A DNA stretch of 28,747 nt from Bacteroidia bacterium (GTDB taxonomy: Bacteria > Bacteroidota > Bacteroidia > Bacteroidales > Azobacteroidaceae). The DNA lies in assembly GCA_025996865.1 (NCBI GenBank), contig BNTV01000059.1, positions 1-28,747 of the forward strand, written 5' to 3'. The notes beneath the pieces were generated by a model that had not been told where the DNA came from, did no database searches, and was given only the letters and a program-made list of their open reading frames with translations. The position numbers were made by a program, and so were the translations under genes. Position 1 is the stretch's first letter. The number at the start of each line of letters is the position of its first letter. This document shows positions 1-7,200 of this stretch, piece by piece.

Positions 1-147
1 AAATCGAAGGATGAAGCCAAACTGAAACACATCACGGAATTGTACAAATATTGGAACTATTATTACAACATCCGTAGCGTAACGCTTTATGATTTCCTGA
101 ATCATAGGGAACTGGAAATTGATTTGGACGGCGGAATATTAAATTGA
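1..147 (+). CDS. 3' end of an unidentified protein (5' truncated by window edge)
   Basis: Frame 1 is open from the first base to a TGA at 145-147 and encodes the last 48 residues of a protein. The tail is rich in Tyr, Lys and acidic residues, including ELYKYWNYYYNIRS and ending DLDGGILN. I do not recognise the family. Codon use and composition look like an ordinary chromosomal gene, and no signal or membrane segment lies in this part. It runs towards the minus-strand transposase remnant, which begins directly after its stop. The apparent minus-strand reading frame across 32-150 is the shadow of this gene joined to the transposase tail. Confidence that it is coding is moderate, because only 48 codons are visible. 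Confidence 0.55.
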   Translation, partial: KSKDEAKLKHITELYKYWNYYYNIRSVTLYDFLNHRELEIDLDGGILN

Positions 148-417
148 CTTTGAATGTTTGTTTCCTGTGATGATTATACTGATTAGCTATATATGCCTTA
201 ACAGCTTCTATTTGAGATTGTCCATAACTAAAACCCCATATCCCGTCTGCCATTCAAAATGTTCTTTTACTAAACGATTTTCATTGATATAACGACTTGA
301 AAACGATTTTATATCACGAATAGCATTTGCTATACAGGTAATAGGCTTAATACCTGTCAGCAAATGCAAATGGTCGGGATTACAATAAATAGCAATATTA
401 CGTAGCAAAAAAAACAA
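148..417 (-). pseudogene. IS200/Y1-type (HUH) transposase remnant, frameshifted and truncated
   Basis: On the minus strand the segment NPDHLHLLTGIKP carries the HUH motif (HLH) of Y1 single-strand transposases. It is followed by the family pattern DIKSFSSRYINENRLV and EHFEWQTGYG. The frame then shifts near 235-245: the continuation WGFSYGQSQIEAVKAYIANQYNHHRKQTF is read in another frame and contains the catalytic-Tyr region (YIxNQxxHH). Intact members are about 140-180 residues. Here roughly the first 40 residues before the HUH motif and the C-terminal tail after HHRKQTF are missing, so the copy is dead. Such enzymes include the REP-associated RAYT proteins, which is of interest because REP-like hairpins occur further along this window. 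The family assignment is secure. The exact ends are not. Confidence 0.8.
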
Positions 418-435
418 ACAAAGCCTGTTAAAATA

Positions 436-452
436 GTTGAGACAGCCTCAAC
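436..452 (-). terminator. Short hairpin between tldE and the transposase remnant
   Basis: GTTGAG and CTCAAC form a 6-bp stem around a 5-base loop just past the tldE stop codon. A T-rich stretch follows on the minus strand. It is a weak candidate terminator for the tldD-tldE unit. Confidence 0.35.
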
Positions 453-461
453 AAAAAGGTT

Positions 462-1781
462 TCATTTTCCGCTAAAATTTACTTTGTCAAATAAAATACT
501 CGGAATCCGCCAACTGGAAGTCGTGCGCGGGTCATTCCCGATTTCAAGCACTTGTTGCCAAAGAGTCAGCAAATTACCCGTGATATTCATCTCGTTGACC
601 GGTTTGACGGCTTTCCCGTTTTCAATCAGAAAACCTTCGATTCCGAACGAAAAATCGCCGGTTGTGCTGTTGCTGTTTCCGCCGTTGAATCCGGTTATCC
701 AGATTCCTTTGTTGATGGAAGCCAGTATTTGGTCGAAATTGCGATCGCCCAATTTCAGGGTTACGATAGAAGGCGATTGTATGGTTGGTTCCATATTCAG
801 CTTTCCGCTGTAATAAGTATCCAGAAAATACATATTCAGAACGCCGTTTTCAACAATATCCGCTTTGCGGGTAGCAATGCCTTCATCGTCGAACCACCGC
901 GCACCGCGGGCGTTTTTGATATGCGGATCATCAACAATCGTGATTTTATCGGAAATAATCTTTTGACCCAATTTGTTGATCAGGAAAGACGATTTTTGTT
1001 GAATTGCGCTTCCATACATGGCGGAAATCACCGGAGACAGTAAACGGCTGATTGATAAATTGTCCACAAGCATCGGGAAGACGCCGGTTTCGATTTTTTC
1101 TTGTCCCAATTTCCGCAAAGTCCTTTCGTAAGCGGTTTTACCGATACCTTGCTTCTGCAATTTACGCCAATCAATGGCGGAATCGTACCAATAGGATTCG
1201 GGGCGTGCGTCGCCGGCTCCTTTCATGGATGTGCTGGCCGAAAGACTGAAATAGGTTGTTTCGGTTTCCCCTTCAAAGCCGTTTGAGGCAATGGAGTAAG
1301 CGCTTCCTGTCCCGTCGGAATAGCCGGCGGAAACGGAAATCAGACGTTCATCGGTTTTGTAAACTTCGTTTACATTGTTTTTAATCAAAGCCAGTTTGTC
1401 ATCTACCGAAATGCTGTCGATGCTTTTATCGTAAAGGTCTAAGCCTTTGCCGTCACCTTTGTACAAACGGTTGGAATCGGGCAACTTGCGAAATTCGTCT
1501 TTAGCCAGATAGCGTGTTGTTTCGATTCCGTTGGCAATGAACTTTTCCAATTCTTTCTTTTCCAACCGGTTGGTAGAGTACGAAGAATATCGTCCGTCCA
1601 CGTAAAGCCGGATCGTCATGCTGTTTTCCGACGACTGTTCCAATTTATCCAACTGTGTATCCCGGTATTCGAAAGAATTATCGGTTCCTGCATAAATCCT
1701 CACGCTTGCATTTGAACATCCTTTGTCTAATGCGTATTTTAATGCCCATTGGGCTAATTTTTTGTTAGCTTGTGAAATCAT
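462..1781 (-). CDS. tldE: TldE/PmbA-type subunit of the TldD-TldE metalloprotease
   Basis: Encodes about 439 residues starting MISQANKKLAQWAL. The frame is open further upstream to 1874, but the ATG at 1781 is preferred: it lies 2 bases after the tldD stop and 7 bases from a perfect AGGAGGAG. TldE is the non-catalytic partner of TldD. In characterised systems the heterodimer degrades unfolded peptides and matures some ribosomally made peptides such as microcin B17. As expected, this protein lacks the HExxxH motif and shows the family C-terminal pattern, including GFNGGNSNSTTGDFSFGIEG and the final GNDPRTTSSWRIPSILF. No signal peptide is visible, in contrast to its partner. It is translationally coupled to tldD. 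The family is confident; the peptide substrate is unknown. Confidence 0.9.
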   Translation of the reverse strand: MISQANKKLAQWALKYALDKGCSNASVRIYAGTDNSFEYRDTQLDKLEQSSENSMTIRLYVDGRYSSYSTNRLEKKELEKFIANGIETTRYLAKDEFRKLPDSNRLYKGDGKGLDLYDKSIDSISVDDKLALIKNNVNEVYKTDERLISVSAGYSDGTGSAYSIASNGFEGETETTYFSLSASTSMKGAGDARPESYWYDSAIDWRKLQKQGIGKTAYERTLRKLGQEKIETGVFPMLVDNLSISRLLSPVISAMYGSAIQQKSSFLINKLGQKIISDKITIVDDPHIKNARGARWFDDEGIATRKADIVENGVLNMYFLDTYYSGKLNMEPTIQSPSIVTLKLGDRNFDQILASINKGIWITGFNGGNSNSTTGDFSFGIEGFLIENGKAVKPVNEMNITGNLLTLWQQVLEIGNDPRTTSSWRIPSILFDKVNFSGK

Positions 1782-1783
1782 AA

Positions 1784-3295
1784 TTAAACTCCTCCTACCG
1801 TTAATTGTTTGACTAATACTGTCGGCAAACCTTGGGAAACCGGGCAACCTTGTCCGTTTTTCCCGCAAGTCCAAGCGCCCTGGTCGATTTTCAGGTTGTT
1901 ACCTACCATGGTAATATCGGCCAAAGCTTTCGGGCCGTTTCCGATGATATTGATGTCCTTGATGGGTTGGGTTAATTTCCCGTTTTCAATCAAATAGCCG
2001 GTTTTGACAAAGAAAGTAAAATCTCCGGCTCCGATTTGGACTTGTCCGTTCGTGAAATTGTCCACAAAAATACCGTTTTTCACGTTGGCAATGATGTCGT
2101 CCTCGGTATGATTGCCGTTTTCCATGTAGGTGCTGCGCATGCGGGGAATCGGTACATACCGGAAAGACTGGCGGCGTCCGTTTCCGGTCGGGTCAACGCC
2201 ATAATGCTTTGCGCTAATGCGATCGTGTAGATAAGACGTCAATTCGCCGTTTTTAACAATGTAGGTTTTTTGCACTTGTATGCCTTCGTCGTCGAAATTG
2301 ATGGAACCCCGGTCGAAATCAATCGTTCCGTCATCGACTACGCTGATATTTTTATCGCAGACTATTTTACCCAATTTATCGGAGAAAATAGAAGTGTTTT
2401 TCCGGTTGAAATCGGCTTCGAAAGCGTGACCGATGGCTTCGTGCAGTAAGATGCCCGATCCGCCGGCGGCCATTACAACAGGCATTTCTCCGCCTTTCGG
2501 TTTTACGGCGTCGAACATCAAAGCCGTTTGCTTTACGGCTTCCTGTGCGATTTCTTCAACCACCGTGTCGGTAAGGAAAGAAACATCTTTCCGGGCAGCC
2601 CGCGAGGCCGACCCGTTTTCGATTTTATCGCCTTGTTGCATGATGCAGGTGCCGTATAATAGAGTCATCGGACGAATATCCCGGCAAAGTGCGCCTTCGG
2701 AATTATAATAAAGAATGTATGATGTTTCGTCGGTTAAAAACACATTGGCTTTGATTACCCGCGAATCCAACGCAAAAATCCGGTCATTCAGCTTTTGAAG
2801 ATAAGGCATTTTGTTCTTAACGGATTCATCTTCCCATGATTTCAAGATGGGATAATGCGTCTTGAAAGTCTTTTCGTCCACTTTGACGGGCGGTGTTTTG
2901 GCTCGTCCGTTTGCGATGCGGGAAGCCACTCTCGCCGCTTTAATCATTTCGTTCACGTCGGTGTTTTCAACAAAGGCGTATCCTTGCTGGTCGCCCGATA
3001 CAACGCGGATTCCCACGCCATAGTCGATATTCGAACTTGCGCGGTTTACGGCGCGGTCTTGTAAAACCAGCGAGTTGGAAAATGTATGTTCAAAGAACAA
3101 ATCGGCGTAGTCGCCGCCTTTTTCCAAAGCGACAGCCATTACTTTCTTCAAATCGTTTTCCGTTACGTTGAAATGGTTTAACATCATCATTGGGGAGTTT
3201 TCTTTTTTATCCATTTGGGCATAAATCAAGTTGGGAAATGTGAGACTTCCTGTCAACGCGATTCCTCCTGCCTTTAAAAAATCTCTTCGTTTCAT
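1784..3295 (-). CDS. tldD: TldD metalloprotease subunit with a twin-arginine signal
   Basis: 503 residues. The N-terminus MKRRDFLKAGGIALTGSL is a textbook Tat signal (RRDFLK, then a hydrophobic stretch ending near IYAQ), so the protein is probably exported folded. The catalytic zinc motif HEAIGH (HExxxH, residues 285-290) sits in LLHEAIGHAFEAD. The C-terminal domain is complete, with a glycine-rich GAGDFTF segment and a cysteine pair in TCGKNGQGCPVS. TldD works with TldE, encoded immediately downstream. Only TldD carries an export signal, so TldE would have to travel with it or stay in the cytoplasm. The upstream spacer to the toxin gene is 51 bases and shows no clear -7 box. The family call is very secure. 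Export is a prediction from the signal. Confidence 0.93.
   Translation of the reverse strand: MKRRDFLKAGGIALTGSLTFPNLIYAQMDKKENSPMMMLNHFNVTENDLKKVMAVALEKGGDYADLFFEHTFSNSLVLQDRAVNRASSNIDYGVGIRVVSGDQQGYAFVENTDVNEMIKAARVASRIANGRAKTPPVKVDEKTFKTHYPILKSWEDESVKNKMPYLQKLNDRIFALDSRVIKANVFLTDETSYILYYNSEGALCRDIRPMTLLYGTCIMQQGDKIENGSASRAARKDVSFLTDTVVEEIAQEAVKQTALMFDAVKPKGGEMPVVMAAGGSGILLHEAIGHAFEADFNRKNTSIFSDKLGKIVCDKNISVVDDGTIDFDRGSINFDDEGIQVQKTYIVKNGELTSYLHDRISAKHYGVDPTGNGRRQSFRYVPIPRMRSTYMENGNHTEDDIIANVKNGIFVDNFTNGQVQIGAGDFTFFVKTGYLIENGKLTQPIKDINIIGNGPKALADITMVGNNLKIDQGAWTCGKNGQGCPVSQGLPTVLVKQLTVGGV
1789..1796 (-). promoter_or_regulatory. Shine-Dalgarno AGGAGGAG that fixes the tldE start
   Basis: AGGAGGAG on the minus strand lies 7 bases upstream of ATG 1781, inside the last codons (Gly-Gly-Val) of tldD. 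Strong SD sites are uncommon in Bacteroidota. This one supports the short start for tldE and translational coupling to tldD. Confidence 0.7.
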
Positions 3296-3346
3296 GAATA
3301 ATCTCTTATGTTAATTATATTAAAAAAATCTGATTGTTATATCGTT

Positions 3347-3652
3347 TTATTTTATATTTCTGTCAAGACGCAGAGCATCTCTTCTTTTATTATGAATAAT
3401 ACCTGTGATTATTATTTGATTTTTTTCGTCATCAATATAAAAATGAATGTTATATGGGAAAATCTTGGTATGAGCTATTCGAACTTTTTTATATCTTATG
3501 GCATAAGCAGAAGGCATTTTTAGAATATTAGAAATCGTAACTTTCAATGACAGTATGAATTTTTCTTCTAAATCTTCTTGTTGTTCTCTATACCACTGTT
3601 TCGCATTCTTAATATCTTCGCGAACTTCATTCAGATAGAAAGCCTTGTACAT
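3347..3652 (-). CDS. RelE/ParE-family toxin of a type II toxin-antitoxin pair
   Basis: 101 residues with the usual RelE/ParE size and order. An N-terminal helix pair (LNEVREDIKNAKQWYREQQEDLEEKF) is followed by the beta-strand core (YAIRYKKVRIAHTKIFPYNIHFYIDD, then IIITGIIHNKRR). The central R-hydrophobic-P pattern and the final IxHxxR stretch fit the ParE/RelE fold. Members either cleave ribosome-bound mRNA or poison gyrase; the sequence does not decide which. The gene follows its presumed antitoxin with a 12-base gap, the classic antitoxin-first order. No frame defect is visible, so it is probably intact. Confidence 0.8.
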   Translation of the reverse strand: MYKAFYLNEVREDIKNAKQWYREQQEDLEEKFILSLKVTISNILKMPSAYAIRYKKVRIAHTKIFPYNIHFYIDDEKNQIIITGIIHNKRRDALRLDRNIK

Positions 3653-3664
3653 TTGTTGGATGTC

Positions 3665-3892
3665 TTAAAGATTTTCAAAAAGAGTATTGATAGGTTGTAG
3701 TCTTTCGGGGTGCCGATTGATAGTCTCCAACCGTTTATCAATAAAATTCTTTTCCCATTGAGGTATGTTTTCGTCAAAATCCTCAATATCAGGATATTGA
3801 TGTTTAAAACTTTCCCAAACTTTTATGGGAATAAAAACTCCTGTCGGGATACCTTTTTGGTCTTCAACAACTTGTACTCGCGCTCGTAACAT
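3665..3892 (-). CDS. Small acidic antitoxin partner
   Basis: 75 residues beginning MLRARVQVVEDQKGIPTGVFIP and ending INTLFENL. Its size, its acidic middle (YPDIEDFDENIPQWE), its short beta-strand N-terminus and its position directly before a RelE/ParE toxin identify it as the likely antitoxin. I cannot assign a named antitoxin family; the GVFIPIKVWESF segment resembles the N-terminal DNA-binding strands of short addiction-module antitoxins. A TAnnTTTG -7 box lies 26 bases upstream of the start codon. The pair is probably co-transcribed and may repress itself, as usual for type II modules. Confidence 0.65.
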   Translation of the reverse strand: MLRARVQVVEDQKGIPTGVFIPIKVWESFKHQYPDIEDFDENIPQWEKNFIDKRLETINRHPERLQPINTLFENL

Positions 3893-3917
3893 AATTGTAT
3901 GTTTTAATTACTTTTCA

Positions 3918-3925
3918 CAAAGATA
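3918..3925 (-). promoter_or_regulatory. Bacteroidota -7 box (TATCTTTG) for the toxin-antitoxin pair
   Basis: TATCTTTG on the minus strand matches the TAnnTTTG consensus exactly and lies just upstream of the antitoxin ATG. No clear -33 TTTG is seen at the expected distance. Confidence 0.45.
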
Positions 3926-3992
3926 GAAATTAATTTTTGAATTATACCGGAATTTTTTTCCGAATTAACAAAATAAAACCAAAAAAACTTTT

Positions 3993-4019
3993 TTTGTTTC
4001 AAAAGTTTTCGTAGATTTG
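3993..4019 (+). promoter_or_regulatory. Bacteroidota-type promoter of the efflux operon
   Basis: TAGATTTG at 4012-4019 matches the -7 consensus TAnnTTTG, with TTTG at 3993-3996 as a possible -33 element. The 15-base gap is a little short. Transcription would start near 4026, about 50 bases before the tetR start. Confidence 0.5.
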
Positions 4020-4051
4020 CAGCCGGTTTTAAAATATTTATCAATATCATT

Positions 4052-4065
4052 TGTCTTAACAGACA
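4052..4065. promoter_or_regulatory. Candidate TetR operator (TGTCT-N4-AGACA)
   Basis: A perfect 5-bp inverted repeat with a 4-base centre lies between the -7 box and the TetR start codon. The position suits autoregulation by the TetR protein. No second copy was found in the operon. Confidence 0.35.
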
Positions 4066-4077
4066 GTAAGCAATCGT

Positions 4078-4686
4078 ATGGAATTAAAAGACAGAATTAT
4101 CGAAAATGCAACTACACTCTTCTTTCAGAAGGGGATAAGGAGTATTACCATGTCTGATATCGCCAATGAAATGGGTATTTCCAAGCGAACGCTCTACGAA
4201 GTTTTTCGCGACAAAGAAGAACTTTTGGAAGAATGTGTCAATTATCACATGGGTAAAGCCGACCGGGAAATTAAACAGATGACGGAAGATTCAAAGAATG
4301 TAGTGGATGCGTTAATGCTTATCTATGCCAAACACTTGAGAGAGGCAAAAGACGTGAACAAATCGGTAATACACGACCTGAAAAAATACCATTCGCACAT
4401 TTATGAAAAAATCGAATGCAGGCAAAAAGAAGGAGTCAATACGTTCATGCCTTTGTTTCAAAGAGGAAGAGAACAAGGTCTCTTGCGTGACGACGTCAAT
4501 TTTGAAATCCTGTTGTGGTTGCTAAAAAGCCAATTCAAGGCGTTGATGGAAGACAATTACATTCCCACGGATAAATATTCAGCCGATGAATTTATACGGG
4601 CGATTATTCTCAATTTTATACGGGGAATTTCAACTCCGATGGGGAATGAACGCGTTGATAAGCTTGTAAACGAATTAAATAGGTAA
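4078..4686 (+). CDS. TetR/AcrR-family transcriptional regulator
   Basis: 202 residues. The N-terminal helix-turn-helix is typical of TetR proteins: DRIIENATTLFFQKGIRSITMSDIANEMGISKRTLYEVFRDKEELL, residues about 5-50, with the recognition helix in GISKRTLYEVF. The C-terminal ligand domain is all-helical and variable, as usual. As the first gene of the operon, 24 bases ahead of the TolC gene, it is the probable local repressor, released by a pump substrate or related ligand. A short inverted repeat just before its start is a candidate operator. The family is certain. The ligand is unknown. Confidence 0.92.
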   Translation: MELKDRIIENATTLFFQKGIRSITMSDIANEMGISKRTLYEVFRDKEELLEECVNYHMGKADREIKQMTEDSKNVVDALMLIYAKHLREAKDVNKSVIHDLKKYHSHIYEKIECRQKEGVNTFMPLFQRGREQGLLRDDVNFEILLWLLKSQFKALMEDNYIPTDKYSADEFIRAIILNFIRGISTPMGNERVDKLVNELNR

Positions 4687-4710
4687 AAAAATAATAGATA
4701 AAAAGATTTT

Positions 4711-6060
4711 ATGAAAATGAATTTAAGCAAAAAAATGAGTATCGCGGCAATCGCTCTTTTAAGCCCTTGGCTGATGAATGCTCAAAACAAACCTGCTTCC
4801 TTGGAATTGAACTTAGACGAAGCAATTGAAATTGCGCTCAGCGAAAATCCTACGATTCAAATTGCCGGTCAGGAAATAGCAAGGGTTGATTATTCAAAAA
4901 AGGCAGCTTGGTACGGGCTATTGCCAACGCTGGATGGTACCGGTCAATACGGCAAATACTTAACGCCGGCAACCATGTCCCTGGCCGGGATGAGAATAGA
5001 CTTGCCCACAGACTTTACGGCATCGTTGGGATTGCAATTGGGGTTGCCTCTTATAGCTCCTTCATTGTGGAAATCCATTCAACTGACCGAGTTGGAAATG
5101 CAAATGGCCGTCGAAAAAGCGCGCGCCTCGAAAATAACGCTACGCAACGATGTAACAAAAGCCTATTACCAGATTCTGTTGGCGCAGGATTCGTATAAAG
5201 TATTACAGGAAGGTTATGAGCTTGCAAAAAGTAATTATGATGAAGCAAAAAAACGCTTTGAATTGGGAGTCGCTGCCGAGTACGATTATATTTCGGCGGA
5301 AGTGCAAATGACCAATTTGCAGCCCAATCTTTTACAGGTTGAAAACGGAATCGCCCAAGCGAAGATGTACCTGAAAGTGCTGATGGGCGTAGATGTATCC
5401 GTGTCCTTGACGGTTAAAGGTAATTTGTCCGAATTTGAAAACGATGTTGTCGGGCTAAACGGCAAGCAAGGCATTGAATTGGCTAACAATACCGATTTGC
5501 AACAGTTGAATATTCAGCAACTGCAATTGGAAAAGTCGCTGCAACTGCAACGCACACAGCTCATGCCTACGCTGGCTGCTTTCGGTCAATACACTTATGC
5601 AGGACAAGGAAATAAAGAATCTGTCAGTTTCATGAATCCTACCGCACCTCCTACACCGGCAAATACAAGCTGGTTCGGACAAGGCTTGATAGTAGGATTA
5701 CAATTAAACGTGCCTATTTTTCATCTGGGCAATAACACGAAATTAAAACAAACTAAGATACAGATTAACCAGCTGCAAATGCAACGCGATTATGCTGAAA
5801 ATCAACTGAGCGTACAGGCGCGCACCGCACTCGACAATATGGATAAAGCGGTAAAACAGGTGAATACCGCCAAAAAGGCTACCACCCTCGCACAAAAAGC
5901 TTACGATATTTCCGCTAAACGTTATGAAACCGGTATGGGCATCATGATTGAATTGCAAAATGCGGCATTAGCGGTTACACAATCGCGTCTGTCGTACCAG
6001 CAAGCGATATCCGATTATCTGACGGCAAAAGCGGATTATGAAAAAATTATTGGACAATAA
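4711..6060 (+). CDS. TolC-family outer membrane efflux channel
   Basis: 449 residues with a signal peptide (MKMNLSKKMSIAAIALLSPWLMNAQ). Two OEP repeats follow, each beginning with a family helix pattern: LNLDEAIEIALSENPTIQIA near residue 32, and a second around NTDLQQLNIQQLQLEKSLQLQ. Coiled-coil helices and the late segment KRYETGMGIMIELQNAALAVTQSRLSYQQAISDYLTAKADYEKI close the protein, as in other TolC homologues. It forms the trimeric outer-membrane duct of the tripartite pump encoded downstream. The gap to the adaptor gene is only 18 bases, so the genes are co-transcribed. Length is normal and no defect is seen. Confidence 0.93.
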   Translation: MKMNLSKKMSIAAIALLSPWLMNAQNKPASLELNLDEAIEIALSENPTIQIAGQEIARVDYSKKAAWYGLLPTLDGTGQYGKYLTPATMSLAGMRIDLPTDFTASLGLQLGLPLIAPSLWKSIQLTELEMQMAVEKARASKITLRNDVTKAYYQILLAQDSYKVLQEGYELAKSNYDEAKKRFELGVAAEYDYISAEVQMTNLQPNLLQVENGIAQAKMYLKVLMGVDVSVSLTVKGNLSEFENDVVGLNGKQGIELANNTDLQQLNIQQLQLEKSLQLQRTQLMPTLAAFGQYTYAGQGNKESVSFMNPTAPPTPANTSWFGQGLIVGLQLNVPIFHLGNNTKLKQTKIQINQLQMQRDYAENQLSVQARTALDNMDKAVKQVNTAKKATTLAQKAYDISAKRYETGMGIMIELQNAALAVTQSRLSYQQAISDYLTAKADYEKIIGQ

Positions 6061-6078
6061 AAACAAAAATAAAATAAT

Positions 6079-7104
6079 ATGAAGACTAAGAAATTTTTTA
6101 GTTTATTACCGCTTATCGGTATAACCATGCTGATTTCCTGCAGCCAGAGTAAAAAAAAGGAGGATACGGCCGCCGCTGTTGTCGCCAAAGTCAAAGTAAA
6201 TACAACCGTTGCAAAATCGGATTCGGTAGAAAAGACTGCAACCTATACGGCTACGGTCAAAGCGGATGTGATTAACCAGATTACGCCTGCCGTGCCGGGA
6301 CGTATCGAAAAAATTTATGTGGAAATCGGCGACCGGGTGCATAAAGGTCAATTATTGGTGCAAATGGATGCGTCCAATTTGCAGCAACAAAACACGCAAT
6401 TGGCAAATTTGGAAAAAGATTATGCACGATACAGCGAATTGTTGAAAGTAGGCGGCATTGCACAACAATCCGTTGACCAAATCAAAACGCAGATTGATGT
6501 TTTGAAAACGGCTATTAAGAATTTGCAGGACAATACCCAGTTGCTCAGCCCGATTAGCGGAACTGTCACCGCCCGCAATTACGACAACGGGGATGTTTTC
6601 GCCCAGCAGCCGGTATTGACGGTACAGCAAATGAATCCGCTGAAAGCGGTTATCAACGTTTCGGAATCCTATTTTTCCAAGGTGAAAACAGGCATGCCCG
6701 TCCATATCAAATTGGAAGTGTATGAAGATGAATTGTTTACCGGAAAAGTAACGTTGATTTATCCGACCATCGACGCCAATATGCACACATTCGGCACGGA
6801 AGTAACGATTAATAACAGCGACCTGAAAGTCCGTCCGGGAATGTACGCCCGCGTAACGCTAAGCTTCGGATTCGGTGAAAGCATTGTAGTTCCCGATGCA
6901 GCTGTGCAAAAACAAGCAGGAGCCAATGATAAATATGTATATACCGTAGAAAACGGCGTTGCTAAATACAACAAAGTAGAATTGGGACAACGGCTGGGTG
7001 ACAAGTATGAAATTTTATCCGGCATAAAAGAAGGAGATGTAGTGATAACGGCCGGGCATGCCCGTTTAATTGACGGAACAGCAGTTGAGATAATTAAAGA
7101 ATAA
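6079..7104 (+). CDS. RND efflux periplasmic adaptor (membrane fusion lipoprotein)
   Basis: 341 residues. The N-terminus MKTKKFFSLLPLIGITMLISC has a lipobox ending at Cys21, so the adaptor is lipid-anchored. The lipoyl half-motifs are visible: PAVPGRIEKIYVEIGDRVHKGQLLVQMD, and LLSPISGTVTARNYDNGDVF after a short helical hairpin. The beta-barrel and membrane-proximal domains follow (KTGMPVHIKLEVYED, RPGMYARVTLSFG, KEGDVVITAGHARLIDG). This is the HlyD/AcrA family, bridging the inner-membrane pump and the TolC channel. The hairpin is short, as in many Bacteroidota adaptors. The 96-base spacer before the pump gene contains two tandem heptamer runs. Confidence 0.93.
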   Translation: MKTKKFFSLLPLIGITMLISCSQSKKKEDTAAAVVAKVKVNTTVAKSDSVEKTATYTATVKADVINQITPAVPGRIEKIYVEIGDRVHKGQLLVQMDASNLQQQNTQLANLEKDYARYSELLKVGGIAQQSVDQIKTQIDVLKTAIKNLQDNTQLLSPISGTVTARNYDNGDVFAQQPVLTVQQMNPLKAVINVSESYFSKVKTGMPVHIKLEVYEDELFTGKVTLIYPTIDANMHTFGTEVTINNSDLKVRPGMYARVTLSFGFGESIVVPDAAVQKQAGANDKYVYTVENGVAKYNKVELGQRLGDKYEILSGIKEGDVVITAGHARLIDGTAVEIIKE

Positions 7105-7111
7105 AAATCAA

Positions 7112-7181
7112 ATTACGAATTACGAATTACGAATTACGAAAAGCATCCAATATTTTTTTAATTCTCAATTCTCAATTCTCA
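7112..7181. repeat. Two tandem heptamer tracts in the adaptor-pump spacer
   Basis: Four exact copies of ATTACGA occupy 7112-7139, and three exact copies of ATTCTCA occupy 7161-7181, followed by a degenerate copy. They fill most of the 96-base gap between the adaptor stop and the pump start. Confidence 0.9.
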
Positions 7182-7200
7182 ATTTTTAATTAAAAAAAGT

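Noticed and set aside
32..253. 73-codon minus-strand frame as a gene
   Set aside because: Only its first part matches the Y1 transposase; the rest is the reverse of the plus-strand gene end at 1-147. Treated as part of a pseudogene.
1782..1874. Longer tldE start at 1874
   Set aside because: It would overlap tldD by 91 bases and add residues that are only the shadow of tldD; ATG 1781 has a perfect Shine-Dalgarno site.
7112..7181. CRISPR or iteron origin
   Set aside because: Units are contiguous heptamers without spacers and there is no replication gene nearby.
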